A stretch of DNA of 33,782 bases from Bryobacterales bacterium. Lineage in GTDB: Bacteria > Acidobacteriota > Terriglobia > Bryobacterales > Bryobacteraceae. Made by a program: the position numbers and the translations under genes. The stretch's first letter is position 1; the number at the start of each line of letters is the position of its first letter. Below, in pieces: positions 9,401 through 17,289 of this stretch. The notes below the pieces were generated by a model. The model did no database searches, was not told the origin of the DNA, and saw nothing but the letters and a program-made list of their open reading frames with translations. The DNA is taken from assembly GCA_003157745.1 (NCBI GenBank), contig PMKM01000080.1, forward strand, positions 1 through 33,782, read 5' to 3'.

Positions 9401-9460
9401 GAATAGAACAAACGGCGCTAGTCGAGGTATGAGTGGCATGAGTATTACCGAGTTTCCCAT
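6449..9460 (-). CDS. Oar-like TonB-dependent receptor with N-terminal carboxypeptidase-regulatory domain
   Basis: This 1003-residue outer membrane protein begins with a hydrophobic signal (about residues 8-34). Residues about 35-120 form a carboxypeptidase-regulatory-like beta-sandwich (AITGTVTDQQGNRVPEASV, GVYSVQFLKTGF). A plug follows (DLPINGRNWATL, LTLDGVDATAVYNQ, DEFQVQSQNFGADSQSGTAGG) and then a long beta-barrel that ends in a C-terminal phenylalanine (LSAKISF), as outer membrane barrels do. Acidobacteria carry many of these. They are thought to import or bind large substrates with TonB energy, but the ligand is unknown. The ATG at 9460 has little ribosome site; an ATG at 9439 gives a tidier signal peptide and may be the true start. 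It sits between two phosphoesterase genes on the same strand, suggesting a shared nutrient-acquisition role (inference). Confidence 0.93.
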   Translation of the reverse strand: MGNSVILMPLIPRLAPFVLFLYLQPLGQIALHGQVDRTAITGTVTDQQGNRVPEASVRATGSATGFQRETLTTSQGTYELPSLPPGVYSVQFLKTGFSVSNVTGVEQLVGQTRTLNVRLELAQGKQQTTVTEPLVQLDRVDATVGAAIEREQVSDLPINGRNWATLTALAPGAIDNGAGDQRTIRFAGHGLDDNNLTLDGVDATAVYNQEQREYMRLNIPLDSIDEFQVQSQNFGADSQSGTAGGQVSVVSPSGTNAFHGQVFDYFRNNALDTRSPIAASPYPFLLNQFGGAFGGPIAPDRTFFYVNYEGLRQRLDGTQNGLVPSPTFAAQAALASPLLAPILAAYPAGTSPTSNPSVWKYSALGRQVDNEDSGMIRLDHYCSDRTTAFLRFNSDEAVQSIPSGQLIVRTLYDTKFNNGVVELSHVSSPSLIDELRVGVNQTIYHTANISPVPIGVAVSGFSALTGSSTTDYPSKTVDLIDDLSWAKGRHIIKFGFETRWIFLNQGTSQSGTLTYTSTANFLNNSMGSASYTAILPLVRQRKTQYWGYVQDEWKATRNLTITAGIRYNFFNALHALGNDDVPFDFGTCGGYCPRTDSFFHPRYDDFDPRLAIAWSHGDTVLRAGAGIYHTDGQEDDQNLPISNTVDRYSFSNTAFPTLSYPLTPFLQYAETGGLGVVSPRDLDRNRKDDYVASWTASVQRKLPFKILGTASYLGNKGTDVLTTTYTNLVNPQTGVAPYPAFGPVSWRGDVGNSTFHAFQVNARRAFQNGLLLSANYMWSHSINDGSIGGGESDTPQDSFCRSCGRGSSDNDVRQLFNLSAVYQLPFGAGKRYLSTPGVVRTVLGGWTLSSIGTSQTGLPFNITIDRSNGSVPGGYAIGGQERPNYVFGVSLTPSNGSTPAEWVNPAAFSTPASGTFGNLGHNAFRAPAISEVELALAKDVFLAERMKVRLRADVFNVLNRAQYGAPNADVSQTNFGTITTTISNYATGRGTPREFQLSAKISF

Positions 9461-9519
9461 CCTATCGTTGAAGCGAAGATGAACAATTGGTTACGAGTCA
9501 GATTCAAAGTGGACAAATG

Positions 9520-9538
9520 GGGGAATCGGCGATTCCCC
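9520..9538. repeat. Short inverted repeat next to terminator
   Basis: GGGGAATC and GATTCCCC (8 bp) are separated by 3 bases. The repeat lies just beyond the T-rich tail of the neighbouring minus-strand terminator and may be a second, weaker stop hairpin. Confidence 0.45.
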
Positions 9539-9579
9539 AAAAAGAAGAAAGCCGTGCCACAGCTTTCACTGTGGCACGG
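9539..9579 (-). terminator. Intrinsic terminator of the 9605-11575 gene
   Basis: Bases 9552-9562 and 9569-9579 form a perfect 11-bp inverted repeat around a 6-base loop. On the minus strand the stem leads into CTTTCTTCTTTTT. It lies 26 bases after the stop of the second phosphoesterase gene. Confidence 0.85.
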
Positions 9580-9604
9580 TGTAAGACAGGTCGAGGGTGC
9601 GCGC

Positions 9605-11575
9605 CTACTGACTAACTGGCGTCGGGTTGGTCTTGGGGCGCGGATTGAAGTCCGCAGGGACGTTGTTGGCTATGCCCAATTGGCGGTCCGTGGTGAAGAT
9701 GCCCAGGTCCGAACAACCGAGGCCAGTGACTTGCGGGATTGTGGTTATGTAGCTCGGGGCCACGATGGCGTAATCGGGCGACAACGGAATCGACGACCCC
9801 ATCAGGCGCGAAACGCTGAACGCGTCCGTCAGGTCGGAAATCCCAGGTGTGATCGCGTCCTGCGGCCCGAGGTCCTCCTGACCGAGCATAGCGAGGCCGA
9901 GATAGCGGCCCAGCAGTTCGTCCGGCAATGTGGCAAGTGGCGGAAGACCGAACACGGTGTCGACGAACTTCACCACCGAAGCGTGGCTTCCCTGATCGTG
10001 CGAGATATAGCCGAGCTTGGCATACGGAGAAATCAGAATCAGCGGCACGCGCGGTCCAAAACTAAGTGCGAGTTTATCGGGCCCGACATTGACGATCGGC
10101 GGCTGGACATGGTCGTAATCGCCTTCCGCGTCGTCCCAGGTGATGATGATCGCGCTCTGTCCCCAGTACGGACTCTTCGCGATCGCGTTGACGGTGGTGG
10201 CCACCATGGCCTCGCTGATCTGCGCGTCGGAATAGGCGGGATGGTCGTCATCGCCCAGAAAATTCTTTTGGACCTTAGGATCGGGATCGGCCGGGGTCAA
10301 GCCCATTATGTTCGTGTAGCCGCCCTTGACGTAGAATACGCCGCCGGATTTCGGCAGGCTGGTGTTCGCGATGGCCGTGTAGAAATCGCCCAGGCCGTGC
10401 AGTTCCGCACGAAGCGCGGGAGTGTTCGCAACATACCCAAAGTACTGCGGACCGTTGTGGTGCGTGATGTAGGATGCGTGCGATCCGTTCGCGGTCACCG
10501 GCCCGGCTGTGTCCGTGGACTCCTGGTCGTATCCCTCCTCATACCAACCGAATCCGACTGCCGGTTGTGACAACTTGCTGAGGAAGGCCACATCGTCGGG
10601 AACATCCACCAGGTCCGTGGCGGCGCTCGGGTCCGTCGCGGTAACTGCGGCCGCGGTGCTCAGCAGTGTAGAAAGAGGTAGAGTTGCGAACGTCAGATTG
10701 GACGCAGTGACGTACCCGGGATAGTCGGTGGGGTTCACGGGAAGTGGATTAGCCGACTTATCCGAAGGCGACCCCCAGAACGGATCGTCATCGACCATCA
10801 AAGGTACGGTCGCCGTTGTGTTGGTGGGGTGCAGAGCCCATTGCGTTTGCCCGGCCTGCGCCCCAATGATGCTGAGATTGCCGGGTGTGGACGGTCCGGT
10901 CATGGATTCGAAGATGTTGTCGTAGAGAACGAACCGGTCGGCATACGCCCAGAGCAGGGGAACGGTGTCGCAATCCTCGTAAGCCATCGTCAGTTCGCCC
11001 ATCTGCTTGGCCTGGAGGGATGGGTTGCCGGTTGGGCTGTATTTCAATTCCTCGACGACCGCGAACTGATCCATCATGGCCGTGTTGTTCTTCACGTCCA
11101 TCTTCGCGACGGTTCGAGGATGCGAGTGGTCCACGTCGTCCGTGTCGGCGGCATAGAGCGCCGGACCGATCAGGAATGGCGAGATGGTTCCAGTGGTTCC
11201 GTCCGTGTTTACGATCGGCTGCACGAAGCCCGGCGTGTCCGAAGCTGCCTGGCTATACAGCCCATTGGCGCCGGGGAAAGTGCCAAAGTAGGAATCGAAC
11301 GAGCGGTTTTCCTGATAGATGACGAAGACGTACTTGATCTTCTGTTGAATCAGACTCACCAGCTCTTCGTCGCTGATGACAGGCTCGGGCCGGAGCATGG
11401 TGCTGCGCTCACCGGCCTCGTTGGCCGCTTGCTTATGCGCTTCGAGAAACTGCGCCCGCTCGGCGTCCTTCCTGGGGCCGGCGGCCCTTTCCTGAGCCAC
11501 TCCCGAGCTGACTGGCTGCAGGACCAATAGCATGGAAATCCAAATCGGTAACACTCGTAGTCTTTCACGCGCCAT
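9605..11575 (-). CDS. Exported phosphoesterase (PF04185, phospholipase C/acid phosphatase type)
   Basis: I chose the ATG at 11575 (656 residues). It follows a GAGAGG ribosome site and opens a clear signal peptide (residues 1-27, ending SSGVAQ), whereas an upstream extension to 11917 reads as non-coding. YVFVIYQENRSFDSYFG (82-98) is the family's first metal-binding motif, and TWDDAEGDYDHV near residue 495 the late one. SFGPRVPLILISPYAK is the usual surrounding strand. The family cleaves phosphomono- or diesters outside the cytoplasm; without a lipid-binding tail visible I cannot say whether this is a phospholipase or a phosphatase. Unlike the 3336-6269 paralogue, it has no propeller. It is upstream of the TonB receptor gene but separated from it by a strong terminator, so the two are probably separate transcripts. 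Confidence 0.9.
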   Translation of the reverse strand: MARERLRVLPIWISMLLVLQPVSSGVAQERAAGPRKDAERAQFLEAHKQAANEAGERSTMLRPEPVISDEELVSLIQQKIKYVFVIYQENRSFDSYFGTFPGANGLYSQAASDTPGFVQPIVNTDGTTGTISPFLIGPALYAADTDDVDHSHPRTVAKMDVKNNTAMMDQFAVVEELKYSPTGNPSLQAKQMGELTMAYEDCDTVPLLWAYADRFVLYDNIFESMTGPSTPGNLSIIGAQAGQTQWALHPTNTTATVPLMVDDDPFWGSPSDKSANPLPVNPTDYPGYVTASNLTFATLPLSTLLSTAAAVTATDPSAATDLVDVPDDVAFLSKLSQPAVGFGWYEEGYDQESTDTAGPVTANGSHASYITHHNGPQYFGYVANTPALRAELHGLGDFYTAIANTSLPKSGGVFYVKGGYTNIMGLTPADPDPKVQKNFLGDDDHPAYSDAQISEAMVATTVNAIAKSPYWGQSAIIITWDDAEGDYDHVQPPIVNVGPDKLALSFGPRVPLILISPYAKLGYISHDQGSHASVVKFVDTVFGLPPLATLPDELLGRYLGLAMLGQEDLGPQDAITPGISDLTDAFSVSRLMGSSIPLSPDYAIVAPSYITTIPQVTGLGCSDLGIFTTDRQLGIANNVPADFNPRPKTNPTPVSQ

Positions 11576-11670
11576 ATCTACACCTCTCAATCGCAGTGGT
11601 TTTGGGTAAGGTACTGCAAGGCTATCAGGCGCAAGTGTCGGAATATTGACGCTCAGGTTAGAAGTAGGTT

Positions 11671-12294
11671 TCAGAAGCGCTCGAAGCTGTAAGATCCGGT
11701 ACTTGTTGGATTGGGAAGTGACAAGCGGGTTTCCGTCGCTGTGAAGCTGCCCTCGACCTGCGGGTGGCCAGGGATTTCCAGCCGGATGCCGTTGCTTTGC
11801 ACGGAGTAGCGTCCGTGATCTGTCCGCAAATTCGTGATCCAAACGACTCTTCCATCGGGAAAGAAGGAGACGCGGGCGGGAAATGTGTTGCCTTTCCACT
11901 CGCGCATGGTACTCCACTCGCCCGTCAGCGGATTCGTGCTGTCGGGGATCTTGCCGAGCCTAACCAATTCCATGGACTTGCCCGCAGGCTCGTCCTCGAT
12001 TCGCGCCCGATCCTGGCTGTCCCACTCGACTTCCTGCTTCTCCTCGCCCTTCCTGGTTTGAAACAGGATTGTATCGGTGCCAACCAACCGGTATCTTCCT
12101 TCCGAAATAGCAGCCGAGTAAGAATCTACCTGGTTATCGGCGTGAAACTCGAATATCGCACTTACGCCGGCGGGCGAAGCTGCGGTGGAACGCCATCGGC
12201 CGATCAGGTTATTCTGCTGTTGCTGCCCAACCGCTAAGGCAACCGACACGGCAAGTAAGACGAACGAGGGCGCCGCGTTGAGAATTCGATGCAT
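11671..12294 (-). CDS. Small exported protein of unknown function
   Basis: From the ATG at 12294 this is 207 residues with a signal peptide (MHRILNAAPS to about AVGQQQ); an ATG at 12336 would add 14 residues. The mature part looks like two related beta-barrel-like halves, each starting with a LIGRWRS or LTGEWST type strand and including 'value of the form' strands such as GRYRLVGTDTILF and GRYSVQSNGIRLE. Such repeats resemble lipocalin-like or DUF-type TIGR03067 exported proteins, but I do not recognise the family with certainty. It ends 95 bases before the phosphoesterase gene start and could share its transcript. It is divergent from the antitoxin gene at 12338. No catalytic motif is visible. 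Confidence 0.75.
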   Translation of the reverse strand: MHRILNAAPSFVLLAVSVALAVGQQQQNNLIGRWRSTAASPAGVSAIFEFHADNQVDSYSAAISEGRYRLVGTDTILFQTRKGEEKQEVEWDSQDRARIEDEPAGKSMELVRLGKIPDSTNPLTGEWSTMREWKGNTFPARVSFFPDGRVVWITNLRTDHGRYSVQSNGIRLEIPGHPQVEGSFTATETRLSLPNPTSTGSYSFERF

Positions 12295-12337
12295 ATCGAG
12301 GTGTTTCACTAGTTTGCCGGACGAACGTTGCGGCAAC

Positions 12338-12817
12338 GTGACGGCTGAGACTCAGTTTGATGAAAAGTGCATTGCCACGACTATTCAGCCCAGCGATTCC
12401 GCAGAACTCCACGGAGTGGGCCAGCTTCTCCGCCATGGATCTCCGACTTTGGTCGGCCCGCAAGGGGAACGCGCCACTCTGCCGGCGCCGCTTTACAACC
12501 TGCTCAAGGACATCGTCCGCAGCCTGGAGAAGGGGCGCTCCGTGGTCGTGATGCCAGAGGACCAGCAACTCACCACGCAGCGTGCGGCCGAGTTGCTGGG
12601 CATGTCGCGTCCGTATCTGATCCAACTCCTGGACGCAGGCGAGATGCCTTATCACCTGATCGGCAAGCATCGCCGGATCGCACTGCATGACATCCTGGCC
12701 TATGCGAAACGGCGTTCCGAGAGCCGGAGGACCGCTCTCGACAAGATGGCGCGGGACGCCTTCGAAGCCGGCCTCTACGACAACGCCACTATTCCCGAAG
12801 GCGGCAGCGACGAATAG
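12338..12817 (+). CDS. Excisionase-fold (HTH) antitoxin of a PIN-type toxin-antitoxin pair
   Basis: From the GTG at 12338 this is 159 residues. Residues 78-125 form a MerR/excisionase-type helix-turn-helix (LTTQRAAELLGMSRPYLIQLLDAGEMPYHLIGKHRRIALHDILAYAKRR). The tail ALDKMARDAFEAGLYD plus an acidic end is typical of antitoxins that precede PIN-domain RNases. It would bind its own promoter and the toxin. The start is uncertain: no ATG fits, the ribosome site is weak, and the same frame is open further upstream into the divergent gene. The toxin gene begins 3 bases after the stop, as in intact pairs, but that toxin is truncated, so this antitoxin appears to be left without its partner. Confidence 0.8.
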   Translation: MTAETQFDEKCIATTIQPSDSAELHGVGQLLRHGSPTLVGPQGERATLPAPLYNLLKDIVRSLEKGRSVVVMPEDQQLTTQRAAELLGMSRPYLIQLLDAGEMPYHLIGKHRRIALHDILAYAKRRSESRRTALDKMARDAFEAGLYDNATIPEGGSDE

Positions 12818-12820
12818 CCG

Positions 12821-13087
12821 ATGGGCACACTGAAACGGCCAGTCGCCGTCCTGGACGCCTGCGTGCTGGTCCCCATGCCGCTCGCGGATACGCTGCTTCG
12901 TCCAGGCGAACCTCCGGGTATGTATGAACCACGGTGGACGGATGAGATTCTAGCCGAAGTGACTCGCACACTAATCTACTCCGCGCCGTCATCCGCACGG
13001 CCTGGTTACGTGCGTGGCGTCCGTACACGCCGATCCGCGAGAGGATTGGTCAGGGTACCAGATCGGCATCCTGCGGACCCAGGATGA
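12821..13087 (+). pseudogene. Truncated PIN-domain toxin
   Basis: The first 50 residues are a recognisable PIN ribonuclease start: VAVLDACVLVPMPLADTLLR with the first catalytic aspartate, then EPRWTDEILAEVTRTL. After about base 12972 the similarity stops. The expected middle and C-terminal parts with the remaining acidic metal ligands are absent, and the frame runs into low-complexity arginine-rich sequence that overlaps the end of the convergent GH42 gene. A neighbouring frame reads LLRAVIRTA around 12976-13003, which may be a relic of the later helix after an internal deletion; that is a guess. Without the other acidic residues the product should have no nuclease activity. Confidence 0.75.
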
Positions 13088-15098
13088 CGGCGCCTTCATA
13101 GAAGCGGCCGCTAATCATCCCTTTGCGCCTGCCCTCGATCGGGATTCGCTGCTCCCGCTCGGTCGTGTTCACGTAGAGGGTCCGCCCATCCACAACCCTC
13201 GCGTACACTCCCTCAGGAGTTCTCGGGCCGGGTTGAAGCCCCACCATCTTGTAGATGGAGCTCAGGAGCGGCCCGATCGCCGCCGCCTTCGATTCGGTCG
13301 CCAGGTAGATCGCGTTGCCCTTGCCGAACCTGTTGATCGTGACGGCTGGGGAGTGGTCCGGCGTATTGGTGAAGCGGGCCAGGACCGCGGCCGTCGACGG
13401 CTCAAGCACCTCATACCAGCGCAGGCCGCTGTCGACGCTTGCGCCGTTCAGCTCAAAGCTCAGGGACGCATCGACCCGATCGAACTCATTGGTCTTCAGC
13501 CCGAAGACGTCGCTCAGGCGTCCCGGCAGCGGCGTCTCGAACCACTGCGCGCGCTCGTCCACTTTGGCCGATAACGCCGTCATCAACACCGTTCCGCCGC
13601 CGCTCACGTAGTCGCGCAGAGCCTTTGCGCCCGCCGCGTCCATCACGTAATCGGCCGGCACGACGACCAGTTTATAACGCGAGAGGTCGTGGTTGCCGAC
13701 GTTGACGATAGCCACGTCCACGTTCGCGCGGAACAAGGGATCGAACGCTTCCTGGACCTGCTGGGTATAGTCGGCTTGGAAGTATTGCCGGGTCGTGCTG
13801 GAGGGTCCGTTCGGGTGCGAAGCGATGAAGGACTCGAACGAATACGCGATGGCCACCTCGGGGCGGGTGTAGCGCGGAAATCCGAGTTTCGCCAGTTGCT
13901 GGAATTCGTGGGCGATCCGCGCAAACTCGTCGACCTTCCACGATGGCGTACCATCGTGGTCCACGAGTCCGAACAGCGCCTGCTCTTCGCCGCCGATGTG
14001 GCTGTTGAAGGTCCACGCCAGCGCCGCCTGCGCGCCGATCAACAGCGCCACGTAGGCATACATACGGCTCCGGCCGTGCGTGCCGTAGAAGCCTCCGCCG
14101 CCGGCGGTGAATTCGTTGAACCAGATCGGCGTATCCAGATCGCCTTTGGTCATCAGGGCGCCTAGCGAGCCGCCGATCGGTTCGCCGGGATAGAACCCTT
14201 CCGCGCCATAGGACACATAAGACTTGTAAGTACTGAGATAGTCGAAGCCGCGTCTGCCAGCGGTGTCCCAGAGGTTCGAGATCGACGGGACATCGGGCAT
14301 GTTACGGCGCCGGATGGCCTCCAGTTCGCGGAGCCGCTCGACGGTGACATCGGACCAATAGCGATGGAGGTCCAGATAGCGCTCGGCCGGTCCGGGCCCG
14401 CTGGCGAGCGGCAGGTCGACGTCTTCGAAGCCGTTCAGGCGGCGCGACCAACGCTGTGTGGCCCAGGCTTTGTTCAGATTCCCGATTGTTCCGTACTTCG
14501 TCTTCAGCCAGGCGATGAAGCGCTGCCGGTCCGGCTCCGAATAGGACATGAGCCCGTCGCCGATCTCGTTGTCGTAGCCGATGGCGATGACGGCGGGATG
14601 GTGCGCATACCGCTTCGTGATGGCGTCGGCGAGCAGGCCCGCTTCACGGGCGTAGTCCGGGTCGCCGATGTTGTCCATGTATCGCTCCGCGGGCGGCACA
14701 CGCGCGCCGTTTTCGCCGACGATATCCACGCCCGGGTGCGCGCGATGCAGCCAGATCGGGGCCGGGGAGCCGGGAATGTCGACGACGACCCGGATTCCGT
14801 TCTCCTGCATTTTGTCCATGATCCGGTCGAACCACTCGAAGGTGAACGTACCCTGCGAGGGCTCGAAGGAATCCCAGCTCAGGTCGCCCATACGGACGAC
14901 GTTGAACCCGGCGCGCTTCATGATGGCGATGTCGCTATCGATTTGCGCAGGCGAGCGATCGACCGGCTGATAGCAGGCGCCCACATAGAGCTGTCCACGC
15001 CCCGGCCAGGACGGGTGTGCCGGGCCATCCTGGGCGGTCGAGGCCGCGCTCCAGGTCAGCAGAACGACGAGACACTTCACGAGATGCTTCGGTGACAT
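13050..15098 (-). CDS. Exported GH42-family beta-galactosidase-like glycosidase
   Basis: I chose the ATG at 15098 (682 residues): an AAGAGGA ribosome site lies 7 bases upstream and a signal peptide follows (residues 1-23, ending ASTAQ). The upstream extension to 15152 is not needed. The TIM barrel shows the GH42 pattern: YVGACYQPVDRS, RMGDLSWDSFEPSQG, then YDNEIGDG with the predicted acid/base Glu178, and IWFNEFTAGG with the predicted nucleophile Glu329. A trimerisation-like domain (about residues 420-590, VVVPADYVMDAAGAKALRDYV) and a small C-terminal beta domain follow. It should release terminal galactosides or related sugars outside the cytoplasm; the exact substrate is open. No transporter or regulator gene is adjacent. 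Its 3' end touches the broken PIN gene. Confidence 0.92.
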   Translation of the reverse strand: MSPKHLVKCLVVLLTWSAASTAQDGPAHPSWPGRGQLYVGACYQPVDRSPAQIDSDIAIMKRAGFNVVRMGDLSWDSFEPSQGTFTFEWFDRIMDKMQENGIRVVVDIPGSPAPIWLHRAHPGVDIVGENGARVPPAERYMDNIGDPDYAREAGLLADAITKRYAHHPAVIAIGYDNEIGDGLMSYSEPDRQRFIAWLKTKYGTIGNLNKAWATQRWSRRLNGFEDVDLPLASGPGPAERYLDLHRYWSDVTVERLRELEAIRRRNMPDVPSISNLWDTAGRRGFDYLSTYKSYVSYGAEGFYPGEPIGGSLGALMTKGDLDTPIWFNEFTAGGGGFYGTHGRSRMYAYVALLIGAQAALAWTFNSHIGGEEQALFGLVDHDGTPSWKVDEFARIAHEFQQLAKLGFPRYTRPEVAIAYSFESFIASHPNGPSSTTRQYFQADYTQQVQEAFDPLFRANVDVAIVNVGNHDLSRYKLVVVPADYVMDAAGAKALRDYVSGGGTVLMTALSAKVDERAQWFETPLPGRLSDVFGLKTNEFDRVDASLSFELNGASVDSGLRWYEVLEPSTAAVLARFTNTPDHSPAVTINRFGKGNAIYLATESKAAAIGPLLSSIYKMVGLQPGPRTPEGVYARVVDGRTLYVNTTEREQRIPIEGRRKGMISGRFYEGAVILGPQDADLVP

Positions 15099-15148
15099 GA
15101 TGTTCCTCTTACGATACCGCAATCTGTAAGACGGCAACCAGTTACCAG

Positions 15149-15306
15149 GCACGGAACTTCCCGTACTTCATCGGGGGGCTGCGCGCCGGCATGATCAACA
15201 ACTGGAACGCCAGCATCGAACGCAACTTCCGGTCCACGGAGAAGGCGGTTCCGCAAATCCGCGCCGACGGCTTGAACCTGCAGAACCGGTCCCAGTTCAA
15301 CGGGCC
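15149..15306 (+). pseudogene. C-terminal scrap of an Oar-like TonB receptor
   Basis: The plus frame reads ARNFPYFIGGLRAG, NNWNASIERNF, QIRADGLNLQNRSQFNGPSG. This is the pattern near the end of acidobacterial TonB-dependent receptors (GLR.. NNWD.S..KNF ..... ALN..NR.QF). There is no upstream coding sequence, because the GH42 gene on the other strand begins immediately to the left, and the barrel-terminal strand is missing. Next to it the frame runs into unrelated sequence from another gene tail. Confidence 0.65.
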
Positions 15307-15309
15307 CAG

Positions 15310-15420
15310 CGGCTCAGACGAGTCCTGGCCGCCACCGGCGGCAACAGAAACAAAGCCGCGCAAGTGCCAGGCATCGAGCGGAAGACGCTGTATCGGAAGC
15401 TGGAGAGGATGAAGCTGTAG
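15310..15420 (+). pseudogene. C-terminal Fis-type HTH scrap of an NtrC-family regulator
   Basis: A different plus frame from the adjacent receptor scrap reads RRVLAATGGNRNKAAQ, then GIERKTLYRKLERMKL and a TAG stop. This is the Fis-like DNA-binding helix-turn-helix that ends sigma-54-dependent response regulators. The AAA+ and receiver domains are absent. Only 37 codons remain, directly abutting the TonB receptor scrap. The 43 bases between this stop and the end of the next gene hold nothing I can name. Confidence 0.65.
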
Positions 15421-15463
15421 AGGTAGGGTACGCGCTTAGCTTGCTCACGTGGCGCTTGCGCGC

Positions 15464-17008
15464 TTACTGGCGCCCTTTGAGGTATGGGCCGGCTGCCGCG
15501 CCGTAGGCCAGATTCAGGCCGTAATCGAGATTGCCGGTATTGTAGCTTCCCAACCTCGGTAAGTCGCGTGGGTCCGCAATCCAGGTGAGACAAATCAGTG
15601 CTTGCTCGCGCGCTCTCTCATTCTCCACCACAATGCGCCACAGCAGATCGCGCGATTTGTCGGCCTTCCATATGCCGAGGTAGAGCGTGAGCGGCTGCAG
15701 GATCGTGTAGTCGCGCGTTTCGATGAGACGATTCGCGCGCGCGGCGACTTCCTTGTCCATCCGGGCCGGCATTCCCGGATCCGCTTTCCAATTGTAGCTA
15801 CCCTTCATGAAATACAGCACCTGCAGTGCCCCGGCACTGAGAAGTGGCGTCGGCGAGTCAAGGTACTTTACCGTCGAGTGCACCAGCGCGGCCGCCTGTG
15901 ACTGAAACTGGTTTCGTCGCCAACTCAACAAGTAAGCCAGTTCATCAGTGGGACCTCGCTTTTCGATCAGAGCCGGTATTTCATTGACGACCAGATCGTC
16001 GTCAAAGGCGTAGAGCGCGTATAGCGTGTACTTACGAACCAGATCGCTGGGGCTGTACAGATAGTCTTCCAACATGGAAAGAACGGAGCCGTCCGGGACG
16101 GCGAGGATTGACGGCAGGAAGTCGCTCAGCAACTCGACAGGATCGGACGGCGCCGTCCGGCGCATCTCCGCAAGCCACGCGGCGCGTTTCGAGGGCGGCA
16201 GATCCTGCACGACGAACTGGAGCCAACCGGAGCGGGCGAGAACCAGACTGCCCGCACCGCGACCTTCATAGCCCGTGTAGCGGACCTCGTAGCGACCCGG
16301 CCGGTCGAATCGATAGATCAGGTGCAAGGGAAGCCGGGACCGATTCTTCGGCTCGTAGGGCAGACCGAGCAGACTGCCACCGCCGATCATGCCGAGCCCA
16401 CCCGGACCGTTGAAAGACTTTGGAAACGAGTTTGCCAGCGCGATGGGCGGAAAGTCGGCGCCGTTGCGGCGCACTTCGAATTGATGCCCGCCGAAATCGG
16501 CAGGCCAGATCGTGATCGGATAACGGAGGGAGCGCCCCTGCGGTTCGGGCAAGTCGACCTCGATCCAGATTGGCATGTCGACATACGCGGGCCTGGTCAA
16601 CTTGATGCTTGCCGCCAACGGTGCGAAGCGAATCGGAACCGGCGGGCTACTGAGCCCGTTGTAAGTGACGACTAAGTCGATCATCCCTTCGGCTGGAGCC
16701 GTGCCAGGCACCGTAAGATTGATCTGCTCTTCCCGCACGTACAGCAAGCCGGCCTTCTTGCCTCCAACGGTGACACTTACGCCGCATAGTTGGACCGGTT
16801 CAGGGAAAGTGCCGCGACTTGGCGTGCAGCCCGAATCCGGTCCTAAGTGGTGGCCATAAATCGACACCAGCATGTACGGCCGGAGCGGCGCCGAGGGAGC
16901 CGCATTTATCGGAACGACGGAGGAAGCGGTGAATGTAGGCGCTTCGGCGGCGAACGCCACGAATGGGAGCAGCAGCCCTACCGCCCGCGCAATTGAAGCG
17001 CCGCTCAC
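15464..17008 (-). CDS. Exported TIGR03437 / HEAT-like repeat protein, function unknown
   Basis: This 514-residue protein has a signal peptide (residues 1-21, ending FAAEA). Residues about 40-125 match the Ig-like TIGR03437 'Solibacter' pattern: RPYMLVSIYGHHLGP, LCGVSVTVGGKKAGLLYVREEQINLTVPG. A beta-rich middle with ITIWPADFGGHQFEVRR and GRYEVRYTGY follows. From about residue 285 it is alpha-helical in HEAT-like units (SDLVRKYTLYALYAFDDDLV, REQALICLTWIADPRDLPRLG). No catalytic motif is visible. Many acidobacterial exported proteins use TIGR03437 as an accessory module, and the HEAT-like part suggests protein binding. Flanked on both sides by gene remains, it seems to stand alone. Confidence 0.82.
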   Translation of the reverse strand: MSGASIARAVGLLLPFVAFAAEAPTFTASSVVPINAAPSAPLRPYMLVSIYGHHLGPDSGCTPSRGTFPEPVQLCGVSVTVGGKKAGLLYVREEQINLTVPGTAPAEGMIDLVVTYNGLSSPPVPIRFAPLAASIKLTRPAYVDMPIWIEVDLPEPQGRSLRYPITIWPADFGGHQFEVRRNGADFPPIALANSFPKSFNGPGGLGMIGGGSLLGLPYEPKNRSRLPLHLIYRFDRPGRYEVRYTGYEGRGAGSLVLARSGWLQFVVQDLPPSKRAAWLAEMRRTAPSDPVELLSDFLPSILAVPDGSVLSMLEDYLYSPSDLVRKYTLYALYAFDDDLVVNEIPALIEKRGPTDELAYLLSWRRNQFQSQAAALVHSTVKYLDSPTPLLSAGALQVLYFMKGSYNWKADPGMPARMDKEVAARANRLIETRDYTILQPLTLYLGIWKADKSRDLLWRIVVENERAREQALICLTWIADPRDLPRLGSYNTGNLDYGLNLAYGAAAGPYLKGRQ

Positions 17009-17014
17009 ACATCC

Positions 17015-17200
17015 ATGATCTCAAATCTTCATGCCCTGGATTTCAGCCCTGGTCATATCCCAGTCGGAGCCGGCGCCGGAGACTGCTACGATTTCATGAC
17101 CCTCACTGACGACCGCCTTGCGTTGGTCGTTGGCGATGCCTCCGGCAAGGGTCTCGCCGCGGCGCTCATGACGGCCAGTGGCCAGTCCTCAACGCCGGAC
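17015..17200 (+). pseudogene. Fragment of a SpoIIE/RsbU-type PP2C phosphatase
   Basis: The frame reads FSPGHIPVGAGAGDCYDF, then LALVVGDASGKGLAAALMTASGQSS. This is the start of the SpoIIE/PP2C phosphatase domain, with both early metal-binding aspartate motifs (GDxYD and GDxSGKG). After QSS at about 17196 similarity stops and the frame passes through unplaceable sequence into an alcohol dehydrogenase fragment. Roughly 130 residues of the catalytic domain are lost. The upstream sensor part is also missing, because the neighbouring gene on the opposite strand begins just to the left. Confidence 0.75.
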
Positions 17201-17289
17201 ATGGTGCTCCGGTTGTTCTTCGCGATGCCGGCTCGGTCCATTGGCTGGAACCGAGCGAAGCCCCTGTTGGAATGTTCCCCCATTCGGGC

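Noticed and set aside
9479-10570. Plus-strand open frame of 363 codons opposite the second phosphoesterase
   Set aside because: Antisense shadow: its start crosses the terminator hairpins and the product has no recognisable domain.
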